Shown here piece by piece: positions 8,076 through 17,127 of a DNA stretch of 36,711 nucleotides. The translations under genes and the position numbers were made by a program. This stretch comes from CAZBBC01 sp964489835 (lineage in GTDB: Bacteria > Calditrichota > Calditrichia > JAJRVZ01): contig CAZBBC010000029.1 of assembly GCA_964489835.1 (NCBI GenBank), forward strand, positions 1-36,711. Reading direction: 5' to 3'. Under the pieces are notes generated by a model. The model had not been told where the DNA came from. It ran no database searches and saw nothing but the letters and a program-made list of their open reading frames with translations. Position 1 is the stretch's first letter, and every line of letters starts with the position of its first letter.

Positions 8076-8306
8076 TAAAATATTCAAACAGAATCTAACC
8101 TGAATCATTCACCACGAAATTATTCGTTGAAGCAATCTCTTGTAATTATTAATGTTATGTCCATTTTTGCGGAGTAAAAGTTCTAATCATTCGTGTTAAT
8201 CCGTGTCACACCATGATTTATGCTATTTTAGTATTATAACCAAAAACCACGTTGTTTTTCAATAAAAAGATGTTAAATTAATCATTATAAACATTGGGTT
8301 TATCAT
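8076..8306. other. Intergenic spacer with repeat-like debris
   Basis: 231 bp between trkH and birA. No clear terminator or strong promoter is visible. Two short stretches (CACGAAATTATTCGT near 8111-8126 and ATTCGTGTTAATCCGTGT near 8189-8206) resemble one another and look like debris of a dispersed repeat. Confidence 0.3.
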
Positions 8307-9131
8307 ATGATTGATATCGAAGAAATTAAGAAAAGTAAAAAATCTTCTATTTTTGGAAAATATATTTACTACATCCCTGAAATAGACTCAACAAATTATT
8401 ATGCACAGCGTTTGGCGCAAGAGGGAGCACCCGAAGGTACGGTTGTTCTGACCGATTATCAGAAAGACGGCAGAGGTCGTTTGGATCGTACCTGGGAGTC
8501 TTCAAAGGGAGCCAATGTGTTGATGAGTCTTATATTAAGACCTAAAGTAGAGATTGAACGTGCCATAAGAATTACACTGGCCAGTGTAGAGATAGTCGTT
8601 AGTTCATTAGAGAAATTTTTAAAGAAATCACAGAGTAAAAAAATCGAATTTTCCGTGAAATGGCCCAATGATATTATGGTGAATGATAAAAAAATTGCCG
8701 GAATTCTTACTGAAAGCAGCCTGAGAGAAAAAAAGATAGTTTTTGTTGTGGTTGGAATTGGTGTTAATATCAATCAGAATTTATTGGAATTAAGTGAGGA
8801 TGTCAGAAAAAACTCAACTTCTCTATTGGCCGAAACAGGTAAAGAATTCAAGCGAGAAAAAATCATATTGGAAATTCTCACATCCTTCGAAAAAAATTAT
8901 TTTTATTTGGAACGAACAAAATACGATCATGTAATTGAGGCCTGGAAAAGACACTGCCCGTATCTTGGTAAAGACATTATCATTGAAACCCATACAGATC
9001 ATGAAGAAGGCAAATTTGTCGATGTTAGCGAAAAGGGGGTTCTATTATACAAGACAGAAGATGGGCAGCTTAAAGAACTGGTGGCCGGTACTATTAAAAG
9101 CATAAAGGCCCGCAATGGATCTAATGGTTGA
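8307..9131 (+). CDS. birA: Biotin--[acetyl-CoA-carboxylase] ligase, short form without repressor domain
   Basis: Activates biotin as biotinyl-AMP and transfers it to the target lysine of carrier proteins; here two targets are encoded in the same window (K134 of the 2023-2535 product and K131 of AccB). Motifs: substrate recognition DSTN (27-30), the nucleotide loop GRGRLDRTW (55-63), KWPND (118-122) and DKKIAGIL around residue 127, with the catalytic lysine. At 274 aa it starts straight into the catalytic domain, so the N-terminal helix-turn-helix of bifunctional BirA repressors is absent and no transcriptional role is expected. It overlaps coaX by 17 bp, indicating co-translation. Confidence 0.92.
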   Translation: MIDIEEIKKSKKSSIFGKYIYYIPEIDSTNYYAQRLAQEGAPEGTVVLTDYQKDGRGRLDRTWESSKGANVLMSLILRPKVEIERAIRITLASVEIVVSSLEKFLKKSQSKKIEFSVKWPNDIMVNDKKIAGILTESSLREKKIVFVVVGIGVNINQNLLELSEDVRKNSTSLLAETGKEFKREKIILEILTSFEKNYFYLERTKYDHVIEAWKRHCPYLGKDIIIETHTDHEEGKFVDVSEKGVLLYKTEDGQLKELVAGTIKSIKARNGSNG

Positions 9132-9891
9132 TATTGGTAACACACATACCGTTCTGGGTATCTTTAAAAACGATCATTTAGAACAACACTGGCGTCTCGC
9201 CAGCCAATTTGCCCGCACCGAAGATGAAACCTGGGTTGTGATTGATTCATTTTTTAAGATGGAGTCATTGGAGCCCCGGCAAATTGATGGTGTTTGTATC
9301 TCTTCTGTTGTCCCGGAATTGACAAGAATCTACCGAAGAATGATAGAAAAGTACTTATCCATCAAACCCATGCATATCAGTCCTGATTTGAATTTAGGAC
9401 TCGATATTTTATACCAGGATCCATATGCGGTGGGAGCTGATCGTATCTGCAACGCTGTCGCAGGGAAAAAAAAGTATGGGGTTCCTTTAATCGTGCTTGA
9501 TTTCGGAACAGCCACTACATTTGATTGTATTAATGAGAATGGTGATTACCTTGGGGGGGTGATTTGCCCGGGAATTGAGAGTGCTGCGGCAATCTTGCAT
9601 CAAAAGGCGGCAAAATTACCAAAAATTGAATTGCTTTTTCCACAACGAGTCATCGGGCTTAATACGGAAGAGAGTATGCAGAGTGGCATTATGTTTGGAT
9701 CACTAAAATTAATTGAAGGAATGATAAAAATGATCAAAAAGGAATTGGCCGGAAATCCAAAAATTGTGGCCACCGGGGGCTTGGCGCATACAATCGCAAA
9801 AAGAACTAAAGACATTGATTTAGTTGACGAAAATTTGAATTTAGAGGGTATCTATCAAATATATAAATATAATCTTTCAACAGGTGATTAA
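9115..9891 (+). CDS. coaX: Type III pantothenate kinase
   Basis: ASKHA-fold kinase that phosphorylates pantothenate, the first step of CoA synthesis. Visible motifs are the phosphate loop DIGNTHT (6-12), the GADRICN stretch with its catalytic aspartate, the second ATP motif DFGTATTFD and GGVICPGI. Length (258 aa) is normal. ATG 9115 lies inside the end of birA; an in-frame ATG at 9124 is an alternative. It is followed 5 bp later by the large histidine kinase, so birA, coaX and the kinase gene probably form one transcript. birA-coaX pairing is common in bacteria. Confidence 0.93.
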   Translation: MDLMVDIGNTHTVLGIFKNDHLEQHWRLASQFARTEDETWVVIDSFFKMESLEPRQIDGVCISSVVPELTRIYRRMIEKYLSIKPMHISPDLNLGLDILYQDPYAVGADRICNAVAGKKKYGVPLIVLDFGTATTFDCINENGDYLGGVICPGIESAAAILHQKAAKLPKIELLFPQRVIGLNTEESMQSGIMFGSLKLIEGMIKMIKKELAGNPKIVATGGLAHTIAKRTKDIDLVDENLNLEGIYQIYKYNLSTGD

Positions 9892-9896
9892 AATAC

Positions 9897-12800
9897 ATGG
9901 CTGAATCCACGGTTCTTCTATATTATAATGATGCTGTGGTTTTAAAACGGCTCTCCCAGACGCTGGGCAGTTTTGGACTCTCTGTGATATCTTCTTCGGA
10001 TCAGCAATATGCACTCGAACTGGCTAGACAGGAAAAACCACAATTCCTAATCTGGGGTGATGCCTTAAATCTGCAGACAAAAAAGATATTGCGTAGCTTA
10101 AAACAGTCAGAATCTGGTCAGAATCTTTCAATTATAGCTGTAGGGAGTGCAAATGATCTAAAATTATATGATCGTCTCGAAGCGCAGCATTATGGAATTG
10201 ATGATTTTATACCACATGTGGATGACATCGCCGAAATACAAACCCGCATACATTTCCATCAAAGATATATTAATCAGATCGATTCCAGCAAAAAGCAGGC
10301 AGTACGCTTCAAAAAATTAAGTGAAGCAACACTTAGCCTTATGTTAAGCAAAGGTATTACCAACATATCCGAAATATTAAATGAGTTTTTCCTGTCATCC
10401 TATCCGTTGAGTTTTCTCATTTTAGCGATAGACATTTCCCAGACCGGCGAGTTTGATTATTTTAATATATCTTCTTCCGGGAAAAAAATATCAAATATTG
10501 AATCTATTAAAAATCATGAGATATGGAAAAAGTATTTTTTCTCGAATACAGTTCTTCAAATCGGGGCGATCAGCGATACAAAAATTGTAAAGATAATCAA
10601 CCAATGGGGTCTGAATTTTAAGACTTTATATCAATATCCTCTCCAGCCAAGAGGTAAAGGGGTTGGCATCGTATTATTTGCCTTAAAGGAAGGAACTACC
10701 ATTAGTAATGAAGAAGAAACTTTGCTGGAAGCATTTCTGCGCTCTGTTGCTCAACGGTTAATTGAAGTTAAACGTATCTATAGTCTGGATCGTGTCGGTA
10801 TAAATAGGAGAACCGATGTTAAAAGCTATTTTCAGAAGCCTTCAGAAGAAGAAATTGTGAAGCAGGTTTGCAGTCTGATCATCGGTCAGTTTCATCCGGA
10901 TATTTGTTTATATATAAATTATCACGAAGGGTTCAAATTTCTATATCCAAAATACTGTTTTAAAGGGGAGGATAACAGAAATATTTTCGAAAAGGACAAA
11001 CCTCCCGTTTTATTGATAAAAGATTTTCAACTTTTTCAATCAATTGCGGAAGAGAAAAAATCTTTTATCACTAATTTGCAAAGAAATCAGACTGCCGCCG
11101 AATTGAAAAAACTACCCGGTTTATCTAATTCTGAAATAAATAATATCCTGATTATACCTCTGATCGTGGCTCAATCCAATCAGGGTTTTCTTATCGTCGG
11201 TCGGGAGAGTTATATCGAAAAATTCAGTAACCGGGAGATCCAGGAAAGCGAAAAACTTGTACGCCAGGCAGCGGATGCTTTGGAAGAAGACCAGATCCTA
11301 AGAACGGCAAAACTTACGGTAAAACAACTCAACAGAATTATAGATCTGGGATCAGAATTAACCCTTGATCTGACGTTGGAAAGCCTTTTGAAGAAAGTTT
11401 GTAATGCGATTCGAAGAACATTAGCCTGGAATGTAGTAATTCTCGATATTAAAAGTCAGTACGATGAGACCTATCAGAATTTGCAAATCCTTGGTATGAA
11501 TGAAGATGGCTATCAGAAGTTGATAAAATCGACAGGCTATCCATCCTTTAATTCCAGGCTGGAAATCTCCTTTCCAATCAGTAATAGCTATTTTTTCGAT
11601 CATAAAATAAAATATTCTGAAAAAGAACCGACATCGAATCTGCATTTTAAAGAACAAATGGGAAGTGAGTGGAATGACGATGACTGGGTGTATGTGCCCG
11701 TCAGAAGCCGCGGTAAATTGCTCGGTGTGATTTCTCTGAATGATCCGGTAGAACGGAAACGTCCCAATGGGGAAAGAATCAAGTCGGTTGAATATTTTGC
11801 TAATCAAGCGGCAGTTATTATTGAAAATTATGAGTTAATCGAAGGCCTTAAATCTTCTGAATTGAAATACCGCATGTTAGCTGAAACAATGACTATGGGG
11901 CTAGTGACATGCGATCCGGAACGAAATATTATTTATGCGAACCAGAGTCTGGCCCAACTTTTAAAATATGACTCAGTGGACGAACTGATAAATAAAAAAC
12001 TTTGTGAGTTTACCGAACCTGATGCCAAGCATAAATTGATAAAAGAAGTTCATCGTGTTCTGCAAGATAAAACAGGCCCATTGGAGATAGAAGAAGCTTC
12101 TGAGGGTTTGGAATTAGATTTTATTGCTAAAGATGGCGAGTCATTACCTTTCATGGTCTTTATATCACCCTTTTATCAGCATGGTAAGAAAATTGGTTTT
12201 TTTAGTGTATTATCTGATTTAAGGAATCAAAAAAAGATCGAACGGTTGAAAGCGGATTTTAATTCGATGATTGTGCACGATCTCCGTTCCCCGCTAAATA
12301 TTATCCAGGGTTATGTTGATATTGTCAGAACCGAAGTTGTTGGTCCAATAACTGAAGAACAGGCGGAACTACTTACGATTGCAAAAGAAAATGTTTTTAA
12401 GGTGCTTAAATTAATTGACAATTTTCTCACTGCTTCAAAATTGGAAGCCGGACATTTTCAAATTGAACCATCGGTCAATTCTATGAACGGTTTAATCGAT
12501 ACCTTGTGGGATCATTATCAGGTTCTCGCCAATGAGAAAAAAATAAAACTGGTGAAAGATCTGGATGAGAATCTTCCGTTACTCAGTTTTGATAAATTCA
12601 GGATTGAGCAAGTTGTCCGTAATTTTTTAAGTAATGCTTTAAAATTTACCCCACCGGAAGGCACAATCACAATATCAACAAAACTGAAAAAGACAAAAAA
12701 TACTGACACGAAAGATATGCAGATGCACGCCGATGTTGTTGTCCAAGATACAGGTGTTGGTATTCCTGAGGAAGAGTTAAACAAAGTTTTTAATAAATAT

Positions 12801-12968
12801 GAACAAACAGAAGCCGGAAAAGATGCTTCTCTGAAGGGAACAGGGCTTGGACTGGCTATATGCCGTGAGATAGTAGATTTACATGGCGGTGAGGTTTGGG
12901 TAAAGAGTGTACTCCACCAGGGAAGTGACTTTGGATTCTCTTTACCTATTCAGGCTGTGAAACTTTAA
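9897..12968 (+). CDS. Large soluble multi-sensor histidine kinase with degenerate N-terminal receiver
   Basis: 1023-aa predicted cytoplasmic kinase with no membrane segment. Order: receiver-like domain (1-120), two or three GAF-like domains (about 130-285, 305-465, 475-645), PAS domain (about 655-775), HisKA with H794 in VHDLRSPLN, and HATPase with N box near 909 (NFLSNALKF), DTGVGIP and GTGLGLA. The receiver has lost its phospho-accepting aspartate: the expected position in PQFLIWGD is Gly, and the usual acidic pair at the start is replaced by YYND. It is therefore probably a dimerisation or docking domain. Ligands cannot be inferred. No receiver gene follows directly, so its partner is unknown, though five receiver proteins are encoded downstream. 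Start ATG 9897 is preceded by CAGGTG inside the coaX end. Confidence 0.88.
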   Translation: MAESTVLLYYNDAVVLKRLSQTLGSFGLSVISSSDQQYALELARQEKPQFLIWGDALNLQTKKILRSLKQSESGQNLSIIAVGSANDLKLYDRLEAQHYGIDDFIPHVDDIAEIQTRIHFHQRYINQIDSSKKQAVRFKKLSEATLSLMLSKGITNISEILNEFFLSSYPLSFLILAIDISQTGEFDYFNISSSGKKISNIESIKNHEIWKKYFFSNTVLQIGAISDTKIVKIINQWGLNFKTLYQYPLQPRGKGVGIVLFALKEGTTISNEEETLLEAFLRSVAQRLIEVKRIYSLDRVGINRRTDVKSYFQKPSEEEIVKQVCSLIIGQFHPDICLYINYHEGFKFLYPKYCFKGEDNRNIFEKDKPPVLLIKDFQLFQSIAEEKKSFITNLQRNQTAAELKKLPGLSNSEINNILIIPLIVAQSNQGFLIVGRESYIEKFSNREIQESEKLVRQAADALEEDQILRTAKLTVKQLNRIIDLGSELTLDLTLESLLKKVCNAIRRTLAWNVVILDIKSQYDETYQNLQILGMNEDGYQKLIKSTGYPSFNSRLEISFPISNSYFFDHKIKYSEKEPTSNLHFKEQMGSEWNDDDWVYVPVRSRGKLLGVISLNDPVERKRPNGERIKSVEYFANQAAVIIENYELIEGLKSSELKYRMLAETMTMGLVTCDPERNIIYANQSLAQLLKYDSVDELINKKLCEFTEPDAKHKLIKEVHRVLQDKTGPLEIEEASEGLELDFIAKDGESLPFMVFISPFYQHGKKIGFFSVLSDLRNQKKIERLKADFNSMIVHDLRSPLNIIQGYVDIVRTEVVGPITEEQAELLTIAKENVFKVLKLIDNFLTASKLEAGHFQIEPSVNSMNGLIDTLWDHYQVLANEKKIKLVKDLDENLPLLSFDKFRIEQVVRNFLSNALKFTPPEGTITISTKLKKTKNTDTKDMQMHADVVVQDTGVGIPEEELNKVFNKYEQTEAGKDASLKGTGLGLAICREIVDLHGGEVWVKSVLHQGSDFGFSLPIQAVKL

Positions 12969-13289
12969 ACTGTCCTATTTAAAAAATTCTTTATTCTTTC
13001 TCTATCTTTTGTAAATTTCCCTCATCTTATTTATAGTTGTTTTATTTCGGCTCATGAGTGTCCGGTTAAAAAAGCAGAATGCAGCATGCTGGAAACTGAG
13101 AGCAGAACACTCAACTGCTTTCTGCTCTCTGCTTTCTGGTATCTTATTGCTATATTATAGGGTGAGTTCTTTTAATCAAGTCTCTATGTTTTTAAATCTA
13201 CAAATCATATGATATTCCGGCGCTAAGCCTAATACAAATGAGCAACTTTGTGAGATATTTTGTGAATGGATTAGGATAAATCACGATTT
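12969..13289. other. Intergenic region with pyrimidine/purine repeat hairpin
   Basis: 321 bp without a supportable gene. 13057-13067 (AGTGTCCGGTT) recurs at 16507-16517, again just after a gene. 13098-13107 pairs perfectly with 13120-13129 around a 12-base loop, within a stretch of repeated CTGCTTT/CTGCTCT motifs that looks like dispersed simple-repeat DNA. No clear T-run follows. The mutS promoter should lie to the right, but I cannot place it with confidence. Confidence 0.5.
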
Positions 13290-15935
13290 ATGTCTGGAAA
13301 AATATTAGAATCTGCCTCCACTCCTCTTATGGAGCAGTACCTCAAAATCAAAGCAGATCATCCGGATACTATTCTGTTGTATCGAATGGGTGATTTCTAC
13401 GAAACCTTTTTTGATGATGCCAAAGTTATCTCAAAGGTATTAGGTATTGCTCTGACGAAACGGGCGCACGGAAAAAGTGCCCAGGTTCCGCTTGCTGGTT
13501 TCCCATATCATGCTCTGGATAATTATCTCTATAAACTTGTCGGTGTTGGTCACCGGGTGGCAATTTGTGAACAAGTGGAAGATCCCCGGTTAGCCAAAGG
13601 AATCGTTAAAAGAGAAGTTATCGAGGTGGTTACGCCAGGGGCAACGCTATCAGAAAAATTATTGGATCATAAAATTAATAATTTTCTGGTTGCTCTTTCA
13701 TTTACGGATAAAAAAATTGGCATGGCCTTCTCCGATATTTCTACCGGAGAGTTTTATGCAGCAGAGATAGATACAAACCAGTTGATTGAGCAATTACTTG
13801 TTTTTCAGCCAAAAGAAGTGCTCGTAGCCGCTGGTCAGCACGAGGAGATCAGCACCTATCTTAAAGGTCATATACAGGCCGTTCTTACCAAGCGCGATGA
13901 TTGGATCTACAATTATGATTATGCGTATGAACTTCTGTTAAATCATTTCCAGGTCCATTCATTGAAGGGATTCGGGATTGATAAATTACAGGCCGCTGTA
14001 GGCGCTGCCGGTGCGGTGATCAATTATTTACAGGAAAATTATAAATCAAGTCTGGATCATATCAGAAAAATACAGGTCATCAACCTTTCTGATTATATGA
14101 TACTTGATGATGCGACCAGAAGAAATCTTGAAATTAAAGATCCCTTACGGGAAAATACAGGAAGTAGAACACTCCTGGAGGTTATCGATGAGACCAGGAC
14201 TGCTATGGGTGGTCGGATGCTGCGTCATTGGATTAATCAACCGCTGAAAGTTTTAGATAAGATAAACCAACGATTGGAAATTGTTGAAGAACTTTTTTTA
14301 AGTGGGGAAATACCCAATGAATTAAGAACCATATTAAACGAATGTGCGGATATAGAGAGATTAATCGGCAAGGTAGCCACCGGTCGGGCAAATGGCCGTG
14401 ATCTCATATACCTGAAAGATTCTCTACGTATCATACCAATGATTAGAGACGTCATCAAGCATTCCTCTTTAAAAAAACTAAAAAAAATATCATCGGATCT
14501 GAATGAACTTAAAAATGTTGTCACACTCATCGAAAAGGCCATTGTTGATAATCCACCACTCACAATCGGTGAGGGAGGATTAATCCAAAGAGGTTATTCC
14601 CGTGAACTGGATGAATTATATGATATCGCTAATCACGGTAAAGAGTGGCTGGTTTCAGAGCAGCAAAAAGAGCGTAAGCGGACAGGCATTTCCACATTAA
14701 AGATCAACTATAACAAAGTGTTTGGCTATTATATTGAAGTAACCAAAACCAATCTGGATAAAGTACCTTCAGAATATATTAGAAAACAGACACTCGTAAA
14801 TGCGGAACGGTATATTACACCTGAACTTAAAGTGATGGAGGAAAAAATTCTCGGTGCAGAGGAAAAAATGAATACCTTGGAATATGATATATTTCAAAAT
14901 ATTCGTGAAGAAATAGCCCGGGAAACAGAAATAATTCAAAAGAACAGTCTCACCATAGGTTTTCTTGACTGTATTTGTTCTTTTGCTCGGGTAGCGTTAG
15001 ATAATAACTATGTTCGTCCGAGGATAAATAAGAAGTATCATTTATATATTAAAAATGGACGGCATCCGGTGGTGGAAAAATTCATGCGACCGGGAGAGGA
15101 TTTTGTTCCAAATGACGTTTATCTTGACCCAAAGAACGAACAGATCTGGATAATTACCGGACCAAATATGGCTGGAAAGTCGACATTTCTCCGTCAGGTA
15201 GGACTGATCGTTTTTATGGCTCAGATCGGCAGTTTTGTTCCGGCAGAAGAGGCGGAAATCGGCCTGGTGGATCGCATCTTTACGCGTGTGGGTGCTTCTG
15301 ATAATCTGGCCAAAGGCGAGAGTACCTTTTTGATCGAAATGAATGAAACAGCCAATATATTAAACAATGCCACCGATCAAAGTCTGGTGCTTCTTGATGA
15401 AATAGGAAGAGGAACCAGTACATTCGATGGATTGGCTATTGCCTGGGCCGTATCCGAATTTCTTCATAATGAGAAATCGATCCAGGCTAAAACATTGTTT
15501 GCCACCCATTACCATGAATTGACAGAACTGGCCTTGCTATATCCTAAAATAAAAAATTATAATGTCTCGGTAGAAGAATGGGAAAATAAAATTATTTTTC
15601 TAAGGAAAATTATACCAGGTGGCACGGATAATTCATATGGTATCCACGTCGCCCAAATGGCCGGATTACCCCGGACCGTTATCGAGCGGGCCCGGGAGAT
15701 TCTGACAAATCTGGAAGCGAATGAACTTTCTCCCAACCGCACACCTAAACTGGCAAAAAGACACGCCGGACGAGATGTCGATCCCGGGCAAATATCACTG
15801 TTTATTCCCAATACTCCTTCAATCCTTGAAAAAGAGTTAAAAAAGATCGATGTAAATAAAATAACTCCCCTGGAAGCATTGGTAAAACTAAATGAATTGA
15901 AAAAAATGCTCGATAAGAATCAGGAAAATCGTTAA
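13290..15935 (+). CDS. mutS: DNA mismatch repair protein MutS
   Basis: Mismatch-recognition ATPase. The 881-residue protein has the complete MutS1 layout: mismatch-binding domain with the Phe-x-Glu motif (GDFYET, F36 and E38), connector, lever and clamp domains, and the C-terminal ATPase with Walker A GPNMAGKST (624-632), Walker B region LLDEIGRGTSTFDG and the FATHYHEL switch. The C-terminal extension after about residue 800 is retained. It stands alone between intergenic regions; MutL is not in the window. ATG 13290 fits the family N-terminus, although the only Shine-Dalgarno-like bases (AGGA) are rather far upstream. Confidence 0.97.
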   Translation: MSGKILESASTPLMEQYLKIKADHPDTILLYRMGDFYETFFDDAKVISKVLGIALTKRAHGKSAQVPLAGFPYHALDNYLYKLVGVGHRVAICEQVEDPRLAKGIVKREVIEVVTPGATLSEKLLDHKINNFLVALSFTDKKIGMAFSDISTGEFYAAEIDTNQLIEQLLVFQPKEVLVAAGQHEEISTYLKGHIQAVLTKRDDWIYNYDYAYELLLNHFQVHSLKGFGIDKLQAAVGAAGAVINYLQENYKSSLDHIRKIQVINLSDYMILDDATRRNLEIKDPLRENTGSRTLLEVIDETRTAMGGRMLRHWINQPLKVLDKINQRLEIVEELFLSGEIPNELRTILNECADIERLIGKVATGRANGRDLIYLKDSLRIIPMIRDVIKHSSLKKLKKISSDLNELKNVVTLIEKAIVDNPPLTIGEGGLIQRGYSRELDELYDIANHGKEWLVSEQQKERKRTGISTLKINYNKVFGYYIEVTKTNLDKVPSEYIRKQTLVNAERYITPELKVMEEKILGAEEKMNTLEYDIFQNIREEIARETEIIQKNSLTIGFLDCICSFARVALDNNYVRPRINKKYHLYIKNGRHPVVEKFMRPGEDFVPNDVYLDPKNEQIWIITGPNMAGKSTFLRQVGLIVFMAQIGSFVPAEEAEIGLVDRIFTRVGASDNLAKGESTFLIEMNETANILNNATDQSLVLLDEIGRGTSTFDGLAIAWAVSEFLHNEKSIQAKTLFATHYHELTELALLYPKIKNYNVSVEEWENKIIFLRKIIPGGTDNSYGIHVAQMAGLPRTVIERAREILTNLEANELSPNRTPKLAKRHAGRDVDPGQISLFIPNTPSILEKELKKIDVNKITPLEALVKLNELKKMLDKNQENR

Positions 15936-16028
15936 AATCGGTATGCATACGCTGATAAGCGGGTGAATCCAGCAATGTCTCAATTTATGTAACTTCAATA
16001 GATATTGAAGATAAATGCTATTTTTTTC

Positions 16029-16057
16029 TTGCATTGATTTTTTTTATACATTAGATT
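16029..16057 (+). promoter_or_regulatory. Candidate sigma-70-type promoter for the HU-family gene
   Basis: TTGCAT at 16029-16034 and TAGATT at 16052-16057 are separated by 17 bp, inside an AT-rich stretch about 55 bp before the start codon. An AGGAG ribosome-binding site follows at 16102-16106. Prediction from sequence only. Confidence 0.4.
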
Positions 16058-16113
16058 TAAATTAATTAACATCTTAAGCCTTTTTTTTCCCGGACTTATA
16101 TAGGAGTTTTTAG

Positions 16114-16431
16114 ATGAAAACAGTTACGAAAAAAGATGTAGCAAAACGCACGGCGAAAGCTCTCAATGAAAAGATTTATACAACAGAAAAATTTGTCGAT
16201 GCTATATTCACTGTTTTGAGAGAAATTCTATCCGAAGCAAATCCTGAAATTAGGATTGAAATTAGGGATTTTGGGGTGTTTGAAGTAAAGAAAACAAAAC
16301 CCAAACCGAAAGCACGTAATCCAAGATCTGGTGAAATAATATATGTTCCTGCAAGACGCAAAACTCATTTTAAGGCCGGAAAACTATTGAAAGATGTGCT
16401 AAAAGTACCACTTCCCGATTCGGACTCCTGA
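16114..16431 (+). CDS. HU/IHF-family DNA-binding protein
   Basis: Small nucleoid-associated protein that bends DNA. The 105 residues contain the helical dimerisation part (1-50), the beta arm with the family signature RNPRSGE...VPARR (about 68-83), and the closing helix HFKAGKLLKDVL. It carries about ten extra residues at the C-terminus compared with standard 90-95-aa HU proteins, ending in an acidic PDSDS tail. HU versus IHF identity cannot be settled. It has its own promoter-like sequence and a well-spaced AGGAG site, and stands as a single-gene unit after mutS. Confidence 0.93.
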   Translation: MKTVTKKDVAKRTAKALNEKIYTTEKFVDAIFTVLREILSEANPEIRIEIRDFGVFEVKKTKPKPKARNPRSGEIIYVPARRKTHFKAGKLLKDVLKVPLPDSDS

Positions 16432-17127
16432 AAATAAGTTTTTGAGTTCTCCAATATCCACATGAAGTATCACCCCTCAATATCCGATAATCTATATATA
16501 TCTATAAGTGTCCGGTTTAATATTTTCGTTATCACTAATTTTTCTGGTATTTTTTATTGTTAAACACAATATGTACACTTTTATGTCCCGTTAGGGACAT
16601 CATATTTGTAGTAAATCAAACCCTAAGAAAAGCCTAACACCGTCAGGGACGTAATATTTACTACACATCTTTTAAAACATATTTCTCATTATAAAGTATG
16701 TCAAAACGATTCAAAAACTCCGGTATTTATTGCTGTGGTTTATAGCCAATGAAAATATACATGTGTTGGTATTGGCCATTGGCCATGATTTTAATATTTC
16801 GTCCCTTGAGGGACAATTCTAAAGTCTAATTTTCTCATTTCTGTGACTCTGCTCCGGATGACAAGAAGGGCTTCAATTTGTTAGTAAATAATTTCCTTCT
16901 CTTTCCTTCGACTCCGCTCAAGATGATTTTAAATAGGGATTTAGAGTGAATCCTTTTAATCATTGATTTAAAATTTAAAAATCTCTAAATTTTTTTTTGA
17001 TCAAAATTGTTCATAAAACAGGATTGATATTTATTTTGCAGGATTCGGAAATACTCGATAAAAAGTCCAAATCATTTGAGATAAAATTGTCACCAGAAAT
17101 TACCAGACAAACCTAAAGGGATTGATC
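16432..17127. other. Non-coding repeat-rich region
   Basis: About 700 bp without a supportable gene. It holds an AGTGTCCGGTT copy (16507-16517), three GTCCC/GGGAC palindromic elements (16583-16814), a direct TTGGCCA repeat near 16781-16794, and two mutually similar stretches of the GACTCYGCTC..GATGA type (16845-16862 and 16911-16927). The final ~150 bp are AT-rich and probably contain the promoter of the oxidoreductase gene, preceding an AAAGGG ribosome-binding site at 17115-17120. Confidence 0.6.
16583..16814. repeat. GTCCC..GGGAC palindromic dispersed repeats, three copies
   Basis: Copy 1: 16583-16589 pairs with 16594-16600, followed by ATATTTGTAG. Copy 2: GTCAGGGAC at 16642-16650, followed by TAATATTTACTAC, with a decayed left arm. 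Copy 3 is inverted: AATATTTC then GTCCC (16801-16805) and GGGAC (16810-16814). The shared unit is a 5-7-bp stem with a 4-base loop and an ATATTTRTAG-like flank. Spacing is irregular, so this is not a CRISPR array. Confidence 0.65.

Noticed and set aside
8307..9131. BirA as biotin operon repressor
   Set aside because: There is no N-terminal winged-helix domain; the catalytic domain begins at once.
11421..11807. 128-codon minus-strand frame inside the histidine kinase gene
   Set aside because: Antisense to a GAF-like domain; no ribosome-binding site or homology-like motif.
15936..16028. Terminator after mutS
   Set aside because: A 4-bp CGCT/AGCG stem near 15950 is too weak and has no T-run.
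16583..16814. Possible CRISPR array from repeated GTCCC/GGGAC units
   Set aside because: Only three units with irregular spacing, mixed orientation and different flanks; no cas genes in the window.
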